In this document: positions 35,549 through 42,791 of the stretch, in pieces | How the letters are laid out: each line of letters opens with the position of its first letter | How positions within the stretch are numbered: the stretch's first letter is position 1 | Notes under the pieces: model-generated | What the model saw: the letters and a program-made list of their open reading frames with translations, nothing else | Databases searched by the model: none | What the model was told of the DNA's origin: nothing | Translations under genes and position numbers: made by a program | NCBI GenBank assembly: GCA_020634555.1 | Contig: JACKBK010000023.1 | Location: 1-54,865 of the forward strand | Direction of reading: 5' to 3' | Source: Caldilineae bacterium | GTDB lineage: Bacteria; Chloroflexota; Anaerolineae; JAAEKA01 | DNA length: 54,865 bases

Positions 35549-37273
35549 CTAGCTCTGGCTGGAGCCGGGGCGAAGAGACCCAGGGTCAGAAAAACCACGC
35601 TGGCGGGGCTGCCCCGTGTCAGGAACTGGCGATGCGGCAAACTCCGGCTGGTACTCAAAGCTGAAACGCTGGCCAAAACGGCGCAGCGCTCGCAGCGTTG
35701 CTGCGCCGAATACCAACATCAGCGCAACGTTGCCGGCCACCCGCAGCGTGTCCCAGAACAGCGACGTCACCAGATAATAAGCCAGGTAACGGCGCAGCGT
35801 TTCGCCCACGCTGATGCCAGCCTGCCAGTACTGGTCCGCCGGACCGGCTATGAACGGCCAGAACCACAGGTTCATGATCGCGCCGAAGAGCAATCCCCAG
35901 ACGCCGGCAAAGACGGCCAGAATCGCCACCTCTCGGCGCGATCCCTGTTGTCCACCGGCCAGCCGGACCAGCGGACGCGCCAGCGGCGCCGACAGCCCCA
36001 CCCAGCCGGCCGCAAACATCTGCGCCGGCAGCCACGGCCCAATGCCGCCGGTGAACACCGCCGACACCAGCATGGTCAGCGCACCCATCAGGAAACCGAA
36101 CTGACCGCCGAAGACGTAGCCGGTCAGGATGATCAACACGAACACCGGACTGAACCCGCCGGGTCCGGGGATGCCCACCTCGACGAAGCGCAGCACCGAG
36201 TTGATGGCCACCAGCACGCCCAGCAGTGCGATCAGCTTGGTGCTGACCGCTTGTCCCTGCACCTCCAGCAACAGCCCGGCAAAGCATACGCCCAACAGCA
36301 CCAGCATCAGGCCGGGGCCGTTCAGGGAAGACGGCTGACCAGTCGCAGGACGCAGCGCGGCAGCCAGGAACGGGTAGAGCAGCGCCGCCACGCCGATGAC
36401 TGTGCTCAGCCCATAGATCAGCAGGCTGATGGCCGCCGCAGTGCGGTGGCCGGCCGTCTGGTTGTGACTTGTCCGCGGCCTGCGAGGAGCAGCGTCGCTG
36501 CTGGCAACCCGTACCCCTGCCGCGCCGGCGCCCAGCACGATCAGCACGCCGGCAAAGAGGACGATGCCGGGCGGTGCGGTGTCATCCATAGGCACACTCT
36601 CGTCCGCGTCGATCGCCGGAACCGCGGGAGGCGCTGCGGGTTGCTTTGGCGCTTCCGCCGCGTTTACGGGCGTCGTCAGCGCTGCTGCCGTGCCCGCGGC
36701 CAGCATGTCTTCGGGAATCGGTGTGAAGAGCGGCCCGTCGTCTGCCGCGCAGATCTCATCCAGCGTCATCAACGGCGGCTCGACGCCGTCCGCGCCCTCG
36801 CCTTCTCCCCACGACCAGCCGTCGATGTCGCCGGCGTGCAGCGTGCGCAGGCTGGCGCCGATGGTGGCATAGACCCATTCGCCGTCGGTGAGGTGGTAGT
36901 ATTGCCAGTAGACGCAGGTTGGACCGCCTTTGCACTGGCACCAGCACGCCTCCTCCGGGTAGCCGCAGCCCTGCGCGCCGATCTCGCAGACAGTACCGCC
37001 CAACGCGGTGTACTCGATCACCGGCTGAAGGCCGGTCGCGGCCAGCAACTCCTCGCCGGTCATCTCGCCGTCAGGACCGAGATCGACGCAGGCCGTCGCC
37101 ACCCTTCCGTCGCCGAATCGGACCACCAACCCCGCCTGGTTGGGTGGGTCAGTCTGGGCAAAGACGGTGCCTGCCAGGGAAAGCACAGCCAGCAAAGAAA
37201 ACACGAACACCGCCATCGCGCGCCAAACACCGCCCGCAGGCAGGTTGCGCGGCTCTGGTGCTGGTTGTGTCAT
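35549..37273 (-). CDS. ECF S-component (CbrT-like) fused to a transcobalamin-like beta domain
   Basis: 574 residues. Signal or anchor helix at about 18-38; extracytoplasmic beta domain at about 49-157 (VVRFGDGRV, a Cys cluster CEIGAQGCGYPEEACWCQC, YWQYYHLTDGEWVYATIGAS, then LHAGDIDGW) that resembles DUF4430, the beta domain of transcobalamin and intrinsic factor; a Pro/Ala linker; then six or more helices with GYVFGGQFGFLMGALTMLVS and GIGPWLPAQMFAAGWVGLSA, the pattern of cobalamin S-component CbrT. It would bind B12 at the surface and pass it to EcfT. ATG 37273 is used; the longer frame to 37366 reads a palindromic repeat. Cobalamin specificity is inferred from pattern and riboswitch. Confidence 0.82.
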   Translation of the reverse strand: MTQPAPEPRNLPAGGVWRAMAVFVFSLLAVLSLAGTVFAQTDPPNQAGLVVRFGDGRVATACVDLGPDGEMTGEELLAATGLQPVIEYTALGGTVCEIGAQGCGYPEEACWCQCKGGPTCVYWQYYHLTDGEWVYATIGASLRTLHAGDIDGWSWGEGEGADGVEPPLMTLDEICAADDGPLFTPIPEDMLAAGTAAALTTPVNAAEAPKQPAAPPAVPAIDADESVPMDDTAPPGIVLFAGVLIVLGAGAAGVRVASSDAAPRRPRTSHNQTAGHRTAAAISLLIYGLSTVIGVAALLYPFLAAALRPATGQPSSLNGPGLMLVLLGVCFAGLLLEVQGQAVSTKLIALLGVLVAINSVLRFVEVGIPGPGGFSPVFVLIILTGYVFGGQFGFLMGALTMLVSAVFTGGIGPWLPAQMFAAGWVGLSAPLARPLVRLAGGQQGSRREVAILAVFAGVWGLLFGAIMNLWFWPFIAGPADQYWQAGISVGETLRRYLAYYLVTSLFWDTLRVAGNVALMLVFGAATLRALRRFGQRFSFEYQPEFAASPVPDTGQPRQRGFSDPGSLRPGSSQS

Positions 37274-37318
37274 TCGTGTTCCAAGAATCATGGTGTCGTA
37301 TGTATCGCGTTGTCCGGT

Positions 37319-37383
37319 TGTAGGATAGCCCCTTGTGGGCGTTCCGGTGAACCCCAGAACGGGCACAAGGCCCTATCCTACAC
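37319..37383. repeat. TGTAGGATAG palindromic repeat, copy 1
   Basis: A 65-base imperfect palindrome that begins TGTAGGATAGCCCCTTGTGG and ends GGCACAAGGCCCTATCCTAC. Related copies lie at 42627-42692 and 42711-42776. Here it separates the intrinsic-factor-like gene from the S-component gene. Confidence 0.8.
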
Positions 37384-37403
37384 ACGCATTTGCCGGCTCT
37401 ATT

Positions 37404-39935
37404 CTACGGTGTGCAAATCGATGCGAACCGCGTAAGCTGCGCCCAGGGATAGCGCTCTGTGCACGTGGTCTGCGGCGCTGTGCGTGCATATTGCTTGGCC
37501 AGTGCGATGTATGATTTCGCCAGGATGCCCGGCAGCGCCTGATAGGTTGAAAACGGATCGTTGGCGCCGGAGAACCCTGCAAATCCACCGTCGGGGCTTT
37601 GCAGGGCCAGCAGCGCATCGAGTGCGGTTGGATTGACCAGCTTGCTGACCGTGGTGGCCGAGATCGCGCCGGTCCATTGCGGGCTGTCGGGCGATTGGTC
37701 GAAGGCCGCCAGCGCCTGCAATGCCAGGCCAGTCGAACTGGCGCTGGTTGCGCCGTCGTAGCCGGGAAAACCGCCGTCACCGGCCTGCACGCCGCGCAAC
37801 CAGGACAAGCCGGCCTGCACCGATTCCGCGTCAACGGTGCGACCGGCTGCGGCCAGCGCCTGCAACGCCAGGGCAGTGCTGTCCACGTCAGGATCCGCGC
37901 TGGCATCGAAGCCCCAGCCGCCGCTCTCGGCCTGCATCGCCTCCAGTGCCTGCGTTGCGCTGACCGGAATCGTCTCGCCCGCGGCTCGCAGGCCCAGCAA
38001 CGCCCACGACTGGTCCCAGACCGAGTTGCTGGCCCCGAAACCTCCGCCGGTGATCACGTACGTGGCGCTGATGGCCCCGACCAGATCAACGCCGCCGAAG
38101 TCGCGCGGATCTTGTTCGGCAGCGGCAACAGTCAAGGCCAGCTTGCCGGCTGCACTTGCCCCTTGGCCGGCGTAGCCGTCAGCCTCGCCGGCCAGGTAAT
38201 CCAGCGCGCTGAGGTCATCGCTGCTGCGGAAGCTGGCCGGGTTGCGGCCCGCGGCGATGAGTGCCAGCACGGCATCGGTCGTCGCGCCCGGATTGAAACC
38301 GGCGAAACTGCCGTCAGGCTGCTGCTGCGCGGTGATCCAGTCCAGCGCCTCGCGTCGCGCCACGGGCTTGCTGTGGATGATCAATGTTTTGCCCAACAGG
38401 GCCGGTACCACCTGGCGCACGGCGAAATCGTTGGCCGGTGGCGTCGTAAAAGCGAACCCGCCGTCGGCCGTCTGCTGGCCCAACAAGAAACTGATGGGAG
38501 TCGTCGCGCTGATGCCAGTTGTCCAGGCCAATGGGTCTTGGCCAACTGCGAGAATCGCCTGGACAGCAAAGGCGGTAGAGTTGCTGTTGCTGCTGGTGTC
38601 GGTGGTGGAGGTTGGGAGGTACGGAAAGCCGCCGTCGTCGTTCTGAGCCGCCTGGATGTAGGCCAGACCACTGACGACCGCCGTCGATGTCACCTGTTCG
38701 CCGGCTGCCAACAGCGCCTGGACGGCCAGCGCACTGGTGTCTACATCGCTCTCGCTGGTCGCCGTCCAACCCCAGCCGCCGTCCTCGTTCATTCGCTGGA
38801 CAAGAAGCGCTGTGGCGGTGACAGGCACGGTCTCACCGGCTGCCCGCCAGCCCAGCATGTTGAACGCCTGGTCCCAGTTGGACTCGCCGAACGCGCCGGT
38901 GGTCGGCGAATAGACCTGGCTCATGCTGACCACCAGGTTCTGGCCGGCAAAGGAGCGCGGGTCGAGGCCGGCCGCCGCTACCATCAGCGCCAGCTTGCCT
39001 GCCGAGGCTCGACTTTCGTCACGGATAGCAAAGGCGCCCGCTTCCTTGCGCAGATAATCCCAGGGCGACTTGCCATCCGCGCCCTGCCAGCGGGCCATGT
39101 TCTCGCCCGCAGCCGCGCCGGCCAACACCGTGTCCAGGGTTGCGCCCACATTACCGCCGAAGCTGCCATCAGCCGCCTGCTGGCCACGCAGCCATTGCAG
39201 TCCCGCCCGGGCCGCCAACTCCTCGCGCGTGATTACAGGCGGCGTCGACTCGAATGGTCCCCAGTACCACCCGTCCACGTCGCCGGGCCTGACGACCGAG
39301 TCAGCCGCGCCGACCTGCGACGAGACCCACTGGCCGTCCTGCCAGCGAAACAGACCCCAGTACTGGTCGGGATCGCAGAAGCAGTTGTCCAGCGTGCAGC
39401 CGACAGCGTCGATGGCGCAGACAGCCGCGCCGAAATCGAAGGCGGCGATGCCCGCGTCGATGCCACTTAGTTGCAATGCTTGCAGGCTGCTGATCGTCGG
39501 CGACACGAATGTCACTCGCCGCACCTCGACACGCCCATCGCCAAAGTCAACCAGGACGTCGGCATAGTTGCTGTCTTCCTGGACCACCCCCCTCTCCTGC
39601 GGGGTGAGCGTACGCGCGTCTGCGACAGAAAACGCGGCCTGCAGCGCGAGCACCAAGCTCAACGCCACACCGAATGCAAATAACATCGTGCGCAGCGCGT
39701 GCCGGCGTTGTGATCCGAAGTTGGTATGTGTGTTGTACTCGCACGGGCAACCGCCGGAGCCTGCTGAAGCAGGCTTTCGGCTGTGCCAGACGCCGGTTGA
39801 AACCGGCGGGGTCGATCCGGTATTGTGGGCAGGTAAAACAAATCGCCCGACGAAGGTCGTCGGGCGTGAGGTGTCTTGGGTCGAAGCGGGAGCTTGAACG
39901 GTGGTTCGGCTCCGTGGTGTCGTTTCAGGCATCAT
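37404..39935 (-). CDS. Intrinsic-factor-like secreted protein: beta domain plus two alpha/alpha repeat sets
   Basis: 843 residues from ATG 39935. Residues 84-107 form a signal or anchor helix. Residues 125-226 form a beta domain like that of the neighbouring S-component (VDFGDGRV, CAIDAVGCTLDNCFC, YWGLFRWQDGQWVSSQVGAA, VRPGDVDGWYWG). Residues 243-520 and 527-843 are two copies of a prenyltransferase/squalene-cyclase-type helical domain, each with four QxxDGxF-like repeats (LRGQQAADGSFGG, QAAQNDDGGF, LLGQQTADGGF; then ITAQQQPDGSFAG, LRGVQAGDGGF, LLALQSPDGGF). Human intrinsic factor joins the same two folds. Start uncertain: 39935 has AAAGGAG, but 39686 (MLFAFGVALSLV) begins at the signal helix and avoids a terminator hairpin and repeats. 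Confidence 0.8.
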   Translation of the reverse strand: MMPETTPRSRTTVQAPASTQDTSRPTTFVGRFVLPAHNTGSTPPVSTGVWHSRKPASAGSGGCPCEYNTHTNFGSQRRHALRTMLFAFGVALSLVLALQAAFSVADARTLTPQERGVVQEDSNYADVLVDFGDGRVEVRRVTFVSPTISSLQALQLSGIDAGIAAFDFGAAVCAIDAVGCTLDNCFCDPDQYWGLFRWQDGQWVSSQVGAADSVVRPGDVDGWYWGPFESTPPVITREELAARAGLQWLRGQQAADGSFGGNVGATLDTVLAGAAAGENMARWQGADGKSPWDYLRKEAGAFAIRDESRASAGKLALMVAAAGLDPRSFAGQNLVVSMSQVYSPTTGAFGESNWDQAFNMLGWRAAGETVPVTATALLVQRMNEDGGWGWTATSESDVDTSALAVQALLAAGEQVTSTAVVSGLAYIQAAQNDDGGFPYLPTSTTDTSSNSNSTAFAVQAILAVGQDPLAWTTGISATTPISFLLGQQTADGGFAFTTPPANDFAVRQVVPALLGKTLIIHSKPVARREALDWITAQQQPDGSFAGFNPGATTDAVLALIAAGRNPASFRSSDDLSALDYLAGEADGYAGQGASAAGKLALTVAAAEQDPRDFGGVDLVGAISATYVITGGGFGASNSVWDQSWALLGLRAAGETIPVSATQALEAMQAESGGWGFDASADPDVDSTALALQALAAAGRTVDAESVQAGLSWLRGVQAGDGGFPGYDGATSASSTGLALQALAAFDQSPDSPQWTGAISATTVSKLVNPTALDALLALQSPDGGFAGFSGANDPFSTYQALPGILAKSYIALAKQYARTAPQTTCTERYPWAQLTRFASICTP
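39758..39808. repeat. Two REP-like hairpins near the 5' end of the intrinsic-factor-like gene
   Basis: AGCCTGCTGAAGCAGGCT (39758-39775) and CGCCGGTTGAAACCGGCG (39791-39808). The second unit with its CCAGA flank is the same family as 21058-21073. They lie between the terminator-like hairpin and the signal-peptide codons. Confidence 0.7.
39832..39866 (-). terminator. Terminator-like hairpin downstream of the riboswitch
   Basis: On the minus strand, CGCCCGACGA pairs with TCGTCGGGCG across a 3-base loop, followed by ATTTGTTTTACC. This is a good intrinsic terminator and could be the riboswitch expression platform. It lies inside the reading frame if translation starts at 39935, which argues for a downstream start at 39686 or for a leader peptide. 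Confidence 0.65.
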
Positions 39936-39949
39936 CCGCACTCCTTTAC

Positions 39950-40130
39950 GTCGAAGAGGTTCAGCGGACCTATGCAGTGGCGGTCGTCCTGGCTCTTGGC
40001 AGTTGCTACGTCTACCAATTACAGTTGCGCGACAGCGCCGGACTCTCACCGGCTTCGCCCAAACTCTGTGAGTTTGTACCCCGACATCCGGGTCTGGGGT
40101 ACCACTACACGGCCAACTATTGGGTTGTTA
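39950..40130 (-). ncRNA. Cobalamin (AdoCbl-type) riboswitch
   Basis: Reading the minus strand, GAAGCCGGTGAGAGTCCGGC leads into GCTGTCGCGCAACTGTAATT and then AGCCAGGACGACCGCCACTG. These are the conserved cobalamin core (GGTGaGAGTCC, GCTGTcgCGCAACTGTAA) and the B12 box (AGCCAGGA-GACC-GCCACTG). The element lies between a consensus promoter and the intrinsic-factor-like gene. Class (class I versus short class II) and exact 5' end are not determined. Binding of B12 should lower expression of the uptake genes. Confidence 0.93.
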
Positions 40131-40143
40131 ACGCTACCAGGCG

Positions 40144-40172
40144 ACTATAGCACACGCTCCTTACTGTGTCAA
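40144..40172 (-). promoter_or_regulatory. Promoter of the B12 uptake operon
   Basis: On the minus strand, TTGACA (40167-40172) and TATAGT (40144-40149) with exactly 17 bases between. Transcription should start near 40137, just before the riboswitch core. Confidence 0.85.
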
Positions 40173-40283
40173 GACTTGGATAAATCCAGTGCCGTTTGCA
40201 TCACTGTCTCTCGGCTGGCACGGTCGGCCCCTCCGGGGTGCAAGCAAAGACCGGCCAGAGCATAAAGCATACTGTCATACGTT

Positions 40284-40970
40284 TTACTGCGCGGCGTCGT
40301 TCTTGTCGATGTTGATCTCCTGAAAGCGGCCGGTAACCATGTAGATGACCCGCTCGGCAATGTTGGTGGCCAGGTCGCCGTAGCGCTCCAGCTCGCGTGC
40401 TGCGCGCAAGGCCTCGTAGGTTGCCTCGACCTTCTCGCTGCTGCCGACCTGGGCCATGTGTTGCATGATCTGGGCAAAGACCCGGGCGTAGAGTGCGTCC
40501 ACCTCGTCGTCCTGCTTCGCCACCTCCAGCGCCAGATCGACGTTGTCGTGGGCATAGGCAGTCATGGTCTGGTTCAGCATCCTGCCCACCATGATGCTCA
40601 TCTGCCACAGCTCTCGCGGGCGGAGATTGTCAGGTGACTGTACCATGTGCGGAACGACCTTGGCGATCCCTTTAGCCTGGTCGCCCATGCGCTCCAAGTC
40701 GACGATCATGTTCATCACTGTCACGATGGCGCGCAGATCGCGGGCCGCCGGCTGCTGGGTGACAATCAAAGCGAAGCACTTTTCCTCGATCTCGTAACGG
40801 GTGTTGTTTACCTCGCTGTCAAGCTGATGGACCTCGTGGGCGCGGGCAGTGTCCAGGCGCTCCAAAGCATCCATAGCAATGTAGAGTTCGTTCTCTACGA
40901 TGCTCCCCATCTTCAACACGTCCTCTTTTAGCTCGCCCAACTGTTGCTCGAATCTCTGGCGAATATTCAT
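40284..40970 (-). CDS. phoU: Phosphate transport regulator PhoU
   Basis: 228 residues, all alpha-helical, with two repeats of the PhoU metal-binding pattern (IVTVMNMIVDLERMGDQAKG and ALRAARELERYGDLATNIAE). PhoU links the Pst transporter to the Pho sensor kinase and limits phosphate uptake. AGAGGAG precedes the ATG at 40970. It is the last gene of the pst operon, 18 bases after pstB. The fairly long gap to the B12 uptake promoter is free of other genes. Confidence 0.95.
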   Translation of the reverse strand: MNIRQRFEQQLGELKEDVLKMGSIVENELYIAMDALERLDTARAHEVHQLDSEVNNTRYEIEEKCFALIVTQQPAARDLRAIVTVMNMIVDLERMGDQAKGIAKVVPHMVQSPDNLRPRELWQMSIMVGRMLNQTMTAYAHDNVDLALEVAKQDDEVDALYARVFAQIMQHMAQVGSSEKVEATYEALRAARELERYGDLATNIAERVIYMVTGRFQEINIDKNDAAQ

Positions 40971-40988
40971 CAGTCAACTCCTCTCGCG

Positions 40989-41744
40989 TTAGCCGCGCCG
41001 GCCTGTAATGTATGCCTCGGTCAACTCCTCCTTGGGAGAGCCGAAGATGTTCGCAGTCTCAGCAAATTCCACCAGGCGTCCTAGCCAGAAGAAACCCGTC
41101 CAGTCCGAGGCCCGGGCCGCCTGTTGCATGTTGTGGGTTACGATAACGATGGTGTAGTCCTGTGCCAGCTCGCGCATCAGCTCCTCCACCTTAAGCGTCG
41201 CGACCGGATCCAACGCCGAACACGGCTCGTCCATCAGGATCACCTCAGGAGCGACCGCGATCGCGCGGGCGATGCACAGCCGCTGCTGTTGACCCGGGTT
41301 CAGACTCATGGCCGAGTCTTTCAAGCGATGGCGCACCTCGTTCCAGAGAACTGCGTCCTCCAGGCTTTTCTGCACAAGCTGGTCGAGCTTGGCGCCTTTT
41401 GCCAGACTCAGTATCCGCGGTCCGTAGGCCACGTTCTCGTAAATGCTCTGCGGGAAGGGATTGGGCCGCTGAAACACCATGCCGATACGCTGGCGCAGCT
41501 CGACCACGTCTACGTCGGGATCGTAGACGTTCTTGCCGTCCAGCAACACCCGGCCTTCAGCGCGCGTGCCATCGATGGTGTCGTTCATACGATTCAGGCA
41601 GCGCAGAAAGGTAGATTTCCCGCAGCCCGAAGGCCCGATCAAGGCTGTGATCTGCTTCTCGCGGATCGACAGATTCAGGTCGATCAGCGCCTGAAATTCG
41701 CCGTAGAAAAAGTTAAAATCGCTGACTTCGATCTTGTTTTGCAT
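40989..41744 (-). CDS. pstB: Phosphate ABC transporter ATPase PstB with degenerate signature motif
   Basis: 251 residues. Walker A GPSGCGKST (37-45), Q-loop Gln92 (FQRPNPFP), Walker B MDEP with Asp172 and Glu173, D-loop SALDP and switch His204 are all canonical. The signature motif, normally LSGGQ, reads LNPGQ (148-152), so Ser and the first Gly are lost. In the ABC dimer the signature completes the partner's ATP site, so this subunit would spoil that site. It lies next to a second pstB-like gene with the opposite pattern of losses. It should couple ATP hydrolysis to PstCA. Confidence 0.93.
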   Translation of the reverse strand: MQNKIEVSDFNFFYGEFQALIDLNLSIREKQITALIGPSGCGKSTFLRCLNRMNDTIDGTRAEGRVLLDGKNVYDPDVDVVELRQRIGMVFQRPNPFPQSIYENVAYGPRILSLAKGAKLDQLVQKSLEDAVLWNEVRHRLKDSAMSLNPGQQQRLCIARAIAVAPEVILMDEPCSALDPVATLKVEELMRELAQDYTIVIVTHNMQQAARASDWTGFFWLGRLVEFAETANIFGSPKEELTEAYITGRRG

Positions 41745-41756
41745 GGGGCTTGACGG

Positions 41757-41822
41757 TGATCAGTAACCAGTGATCAGTAGCCAGTGGTTGACCCGGTAAC
41801 TGCTCACTGTTCACTGATAACT
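41757..41822. repeat. GATCAGT-type repeat tract between the two pstB genes
   Basis: The words gtgatcagtaaccagt, gatcagtagccagt and ctgttcactgataactgg repeat directly and in inverted form. It is the same kind of tract as at 189-296. No ribosome site is disturbed; it only spaces the genes. Confidence 0.5.
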
Positions 41823-41830
41823 GGCAGACG

Positions 41831-42589
41831 CTAGCCAAAGCGTCCGGTAATGTAATCCTCGGTACGCTGGTCCTGGGGGTGCAGGAAAAGATTCTCTGTG
41901 GTGTTCACCTCGACCAGTTCGCCGTCCAGGAGAAATCCGGCCCGGTCGGCGATGCGGGCGGCCTGCTGGACGCTGTGCGGGACCATGACAATGGTGTACT
42001 GGCTGACCAGGTCGCGCAACGTCTCCTCGACAACGCTGGTCGAGATGGGATCGAGGCCGGAAGTGGGATTGTCCAGCAAGATCACCTCCGGTTCCATAGC
42101 CAGGCTGCGTGCCAGGCAAAGCCGCTGCTTCTGGCCGCCCGATAGCGCCATGGCTGAGCTGTCGAGCCGGTCTTTCACCTCGTCCCACAAAGCCGCCTGC
42201 TCCAATGATTTCTGCACCCTGGCTTCCAGCAGCGATCCGTTGCGCTGGCCAGCCATCCGCAACCCGTAGGTCAGGTTATCGCGGATTGAGCCGGGCAGCG
42301 GCGTCGGTACGGCAAAGACCATGCTCACCCGCCGGCGCAGGTCGAAAACGTCCACCGACTTGTCGAAAACATTGCGACCATCGACCAGAACCGTCCCTTG
42401 AAAACGCGCGCCATCCGTCAGGTCGGACAGGCGGTTCAGCAGCCGCAGCATGGTAGACTTGCCGCTGCGCGATGGCCCGAACAATACGAACACCTGGTTA
42501 GGCAACACGTCCAGCGAAACGTTGCGCAGCGCTTCGGTCTCGTCGGCGTAGGTGTAAAAGACGTTTTGCAGCGAAATTTTGGGTTGCAT
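41831..42589 (-). CDS. PstB paralogue with degenerate catalytic motifs
   Basis: 252 residues, clearly PstB-like in length and order. Walker A GPSRSGKST (38-46) and signature LSGGQKQR (149-156) are good, and switch His205 is present. However the Q-loop Gln is Ala93 (VFAVPTPLP) and the catalytic Walker B Glu is Asn174 (LLDNPTSGLD). These changes normally abolish hydrolysis at this subunit's own site while leaving nucleotide binding. The neighbour PstB has intact Walker motifs and a broken signature. The pair therefore fits an asymmetric heterodimer with one active and one degenerate ATP site. An alternative is a homodimeric decoy or a regulatory ATPase. Confidence 0.9.
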   Translation of the reverse strand: MQPKISLQNVFYTYADETEALRNVSLDVLPNQVFVLFGPSRSGKSTMLRLLNRLSDLTDGARFQGTVLVDGRNVFDKSVDVFDLRRRVSMVFAVPTPLPGSIRDNLTYGLRMAGQRNGSLLEARVQKSLEQAALWDEVKDRLDSSAMALSGGQKQRLCLARSLAMEPEVILLDNPTSGLDPISTSVVEETLRDLVSQYTIVMVPHSVQQAARIADRAGFLLDGELVEVNTTENLFLHPQDQRTEDYITGRFG

Positions 42590-42626
42590 AGTTATCGATG
42601 CGCCATCGGGTGCGTCCGTCCTTCCG

Positions 42627-42692
42627 CTGTAGGATAGGGCCTTGTGCCCGTTCGGGAGTCACCAGAAACGTCCACAAGGGGCTACCCTACAG
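42627..42692. repeat. TGTAGGATAG palindromic repeat, copy 2
   Basis: Begins CTGTAGGATAGGGCCTTGTG and ends GGGGCTACCCTACAG. Diverged copy of the element at 37319-37383, in the pstA-pstB gap and 18 bases before copy 3. Confidence 0.8.
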
Positions 42693-42710
42693 CCGGGTGG
42701 GTCGTCATAG

Positions 42711-42776
42711 CTGTAGGATAGGGCCTTGTGCCCGTTCCGGGGGTCGCCGGAACGCCCGCGAGGGGCTATCCTACAG
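42711..42776. repeat. TGTAGGATAG palindromic repeat, copy 3
   Basis: Begins CTGTAGGATAGGGCCTTGTG and ends GGGGCTATCCTACAG; the best-preserved inverted symmetry of the three copies. Tandem placement of copies 2 and 3 in an operon gap resembles BIME-type arrangements, which can stabilise upstream mRNA. Confidence 0.8.
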
Positions 42777-42791
42777 CCGGAGCCGGAGCGC

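Noticed and set aside
35948..37435. Plus-strand open frame of 495 codons
   Set aside because: Antisense to the S-component fusion; His/Arg/Gln-rich random composition.
37599..39470. Plus-strand open frame of 623 codons
   Set aside because: Antisense shadow of the intrinsic-factor-like gene, caused by high GC. No ribosome site or recognisable fold.
40173..40283. Hairpin-like GC-rich stretch after phoU as terminator
   Set aside because: Only an interrupted CGGTC/GACCG stem without a T-run can be drawn; not strong enough to call.
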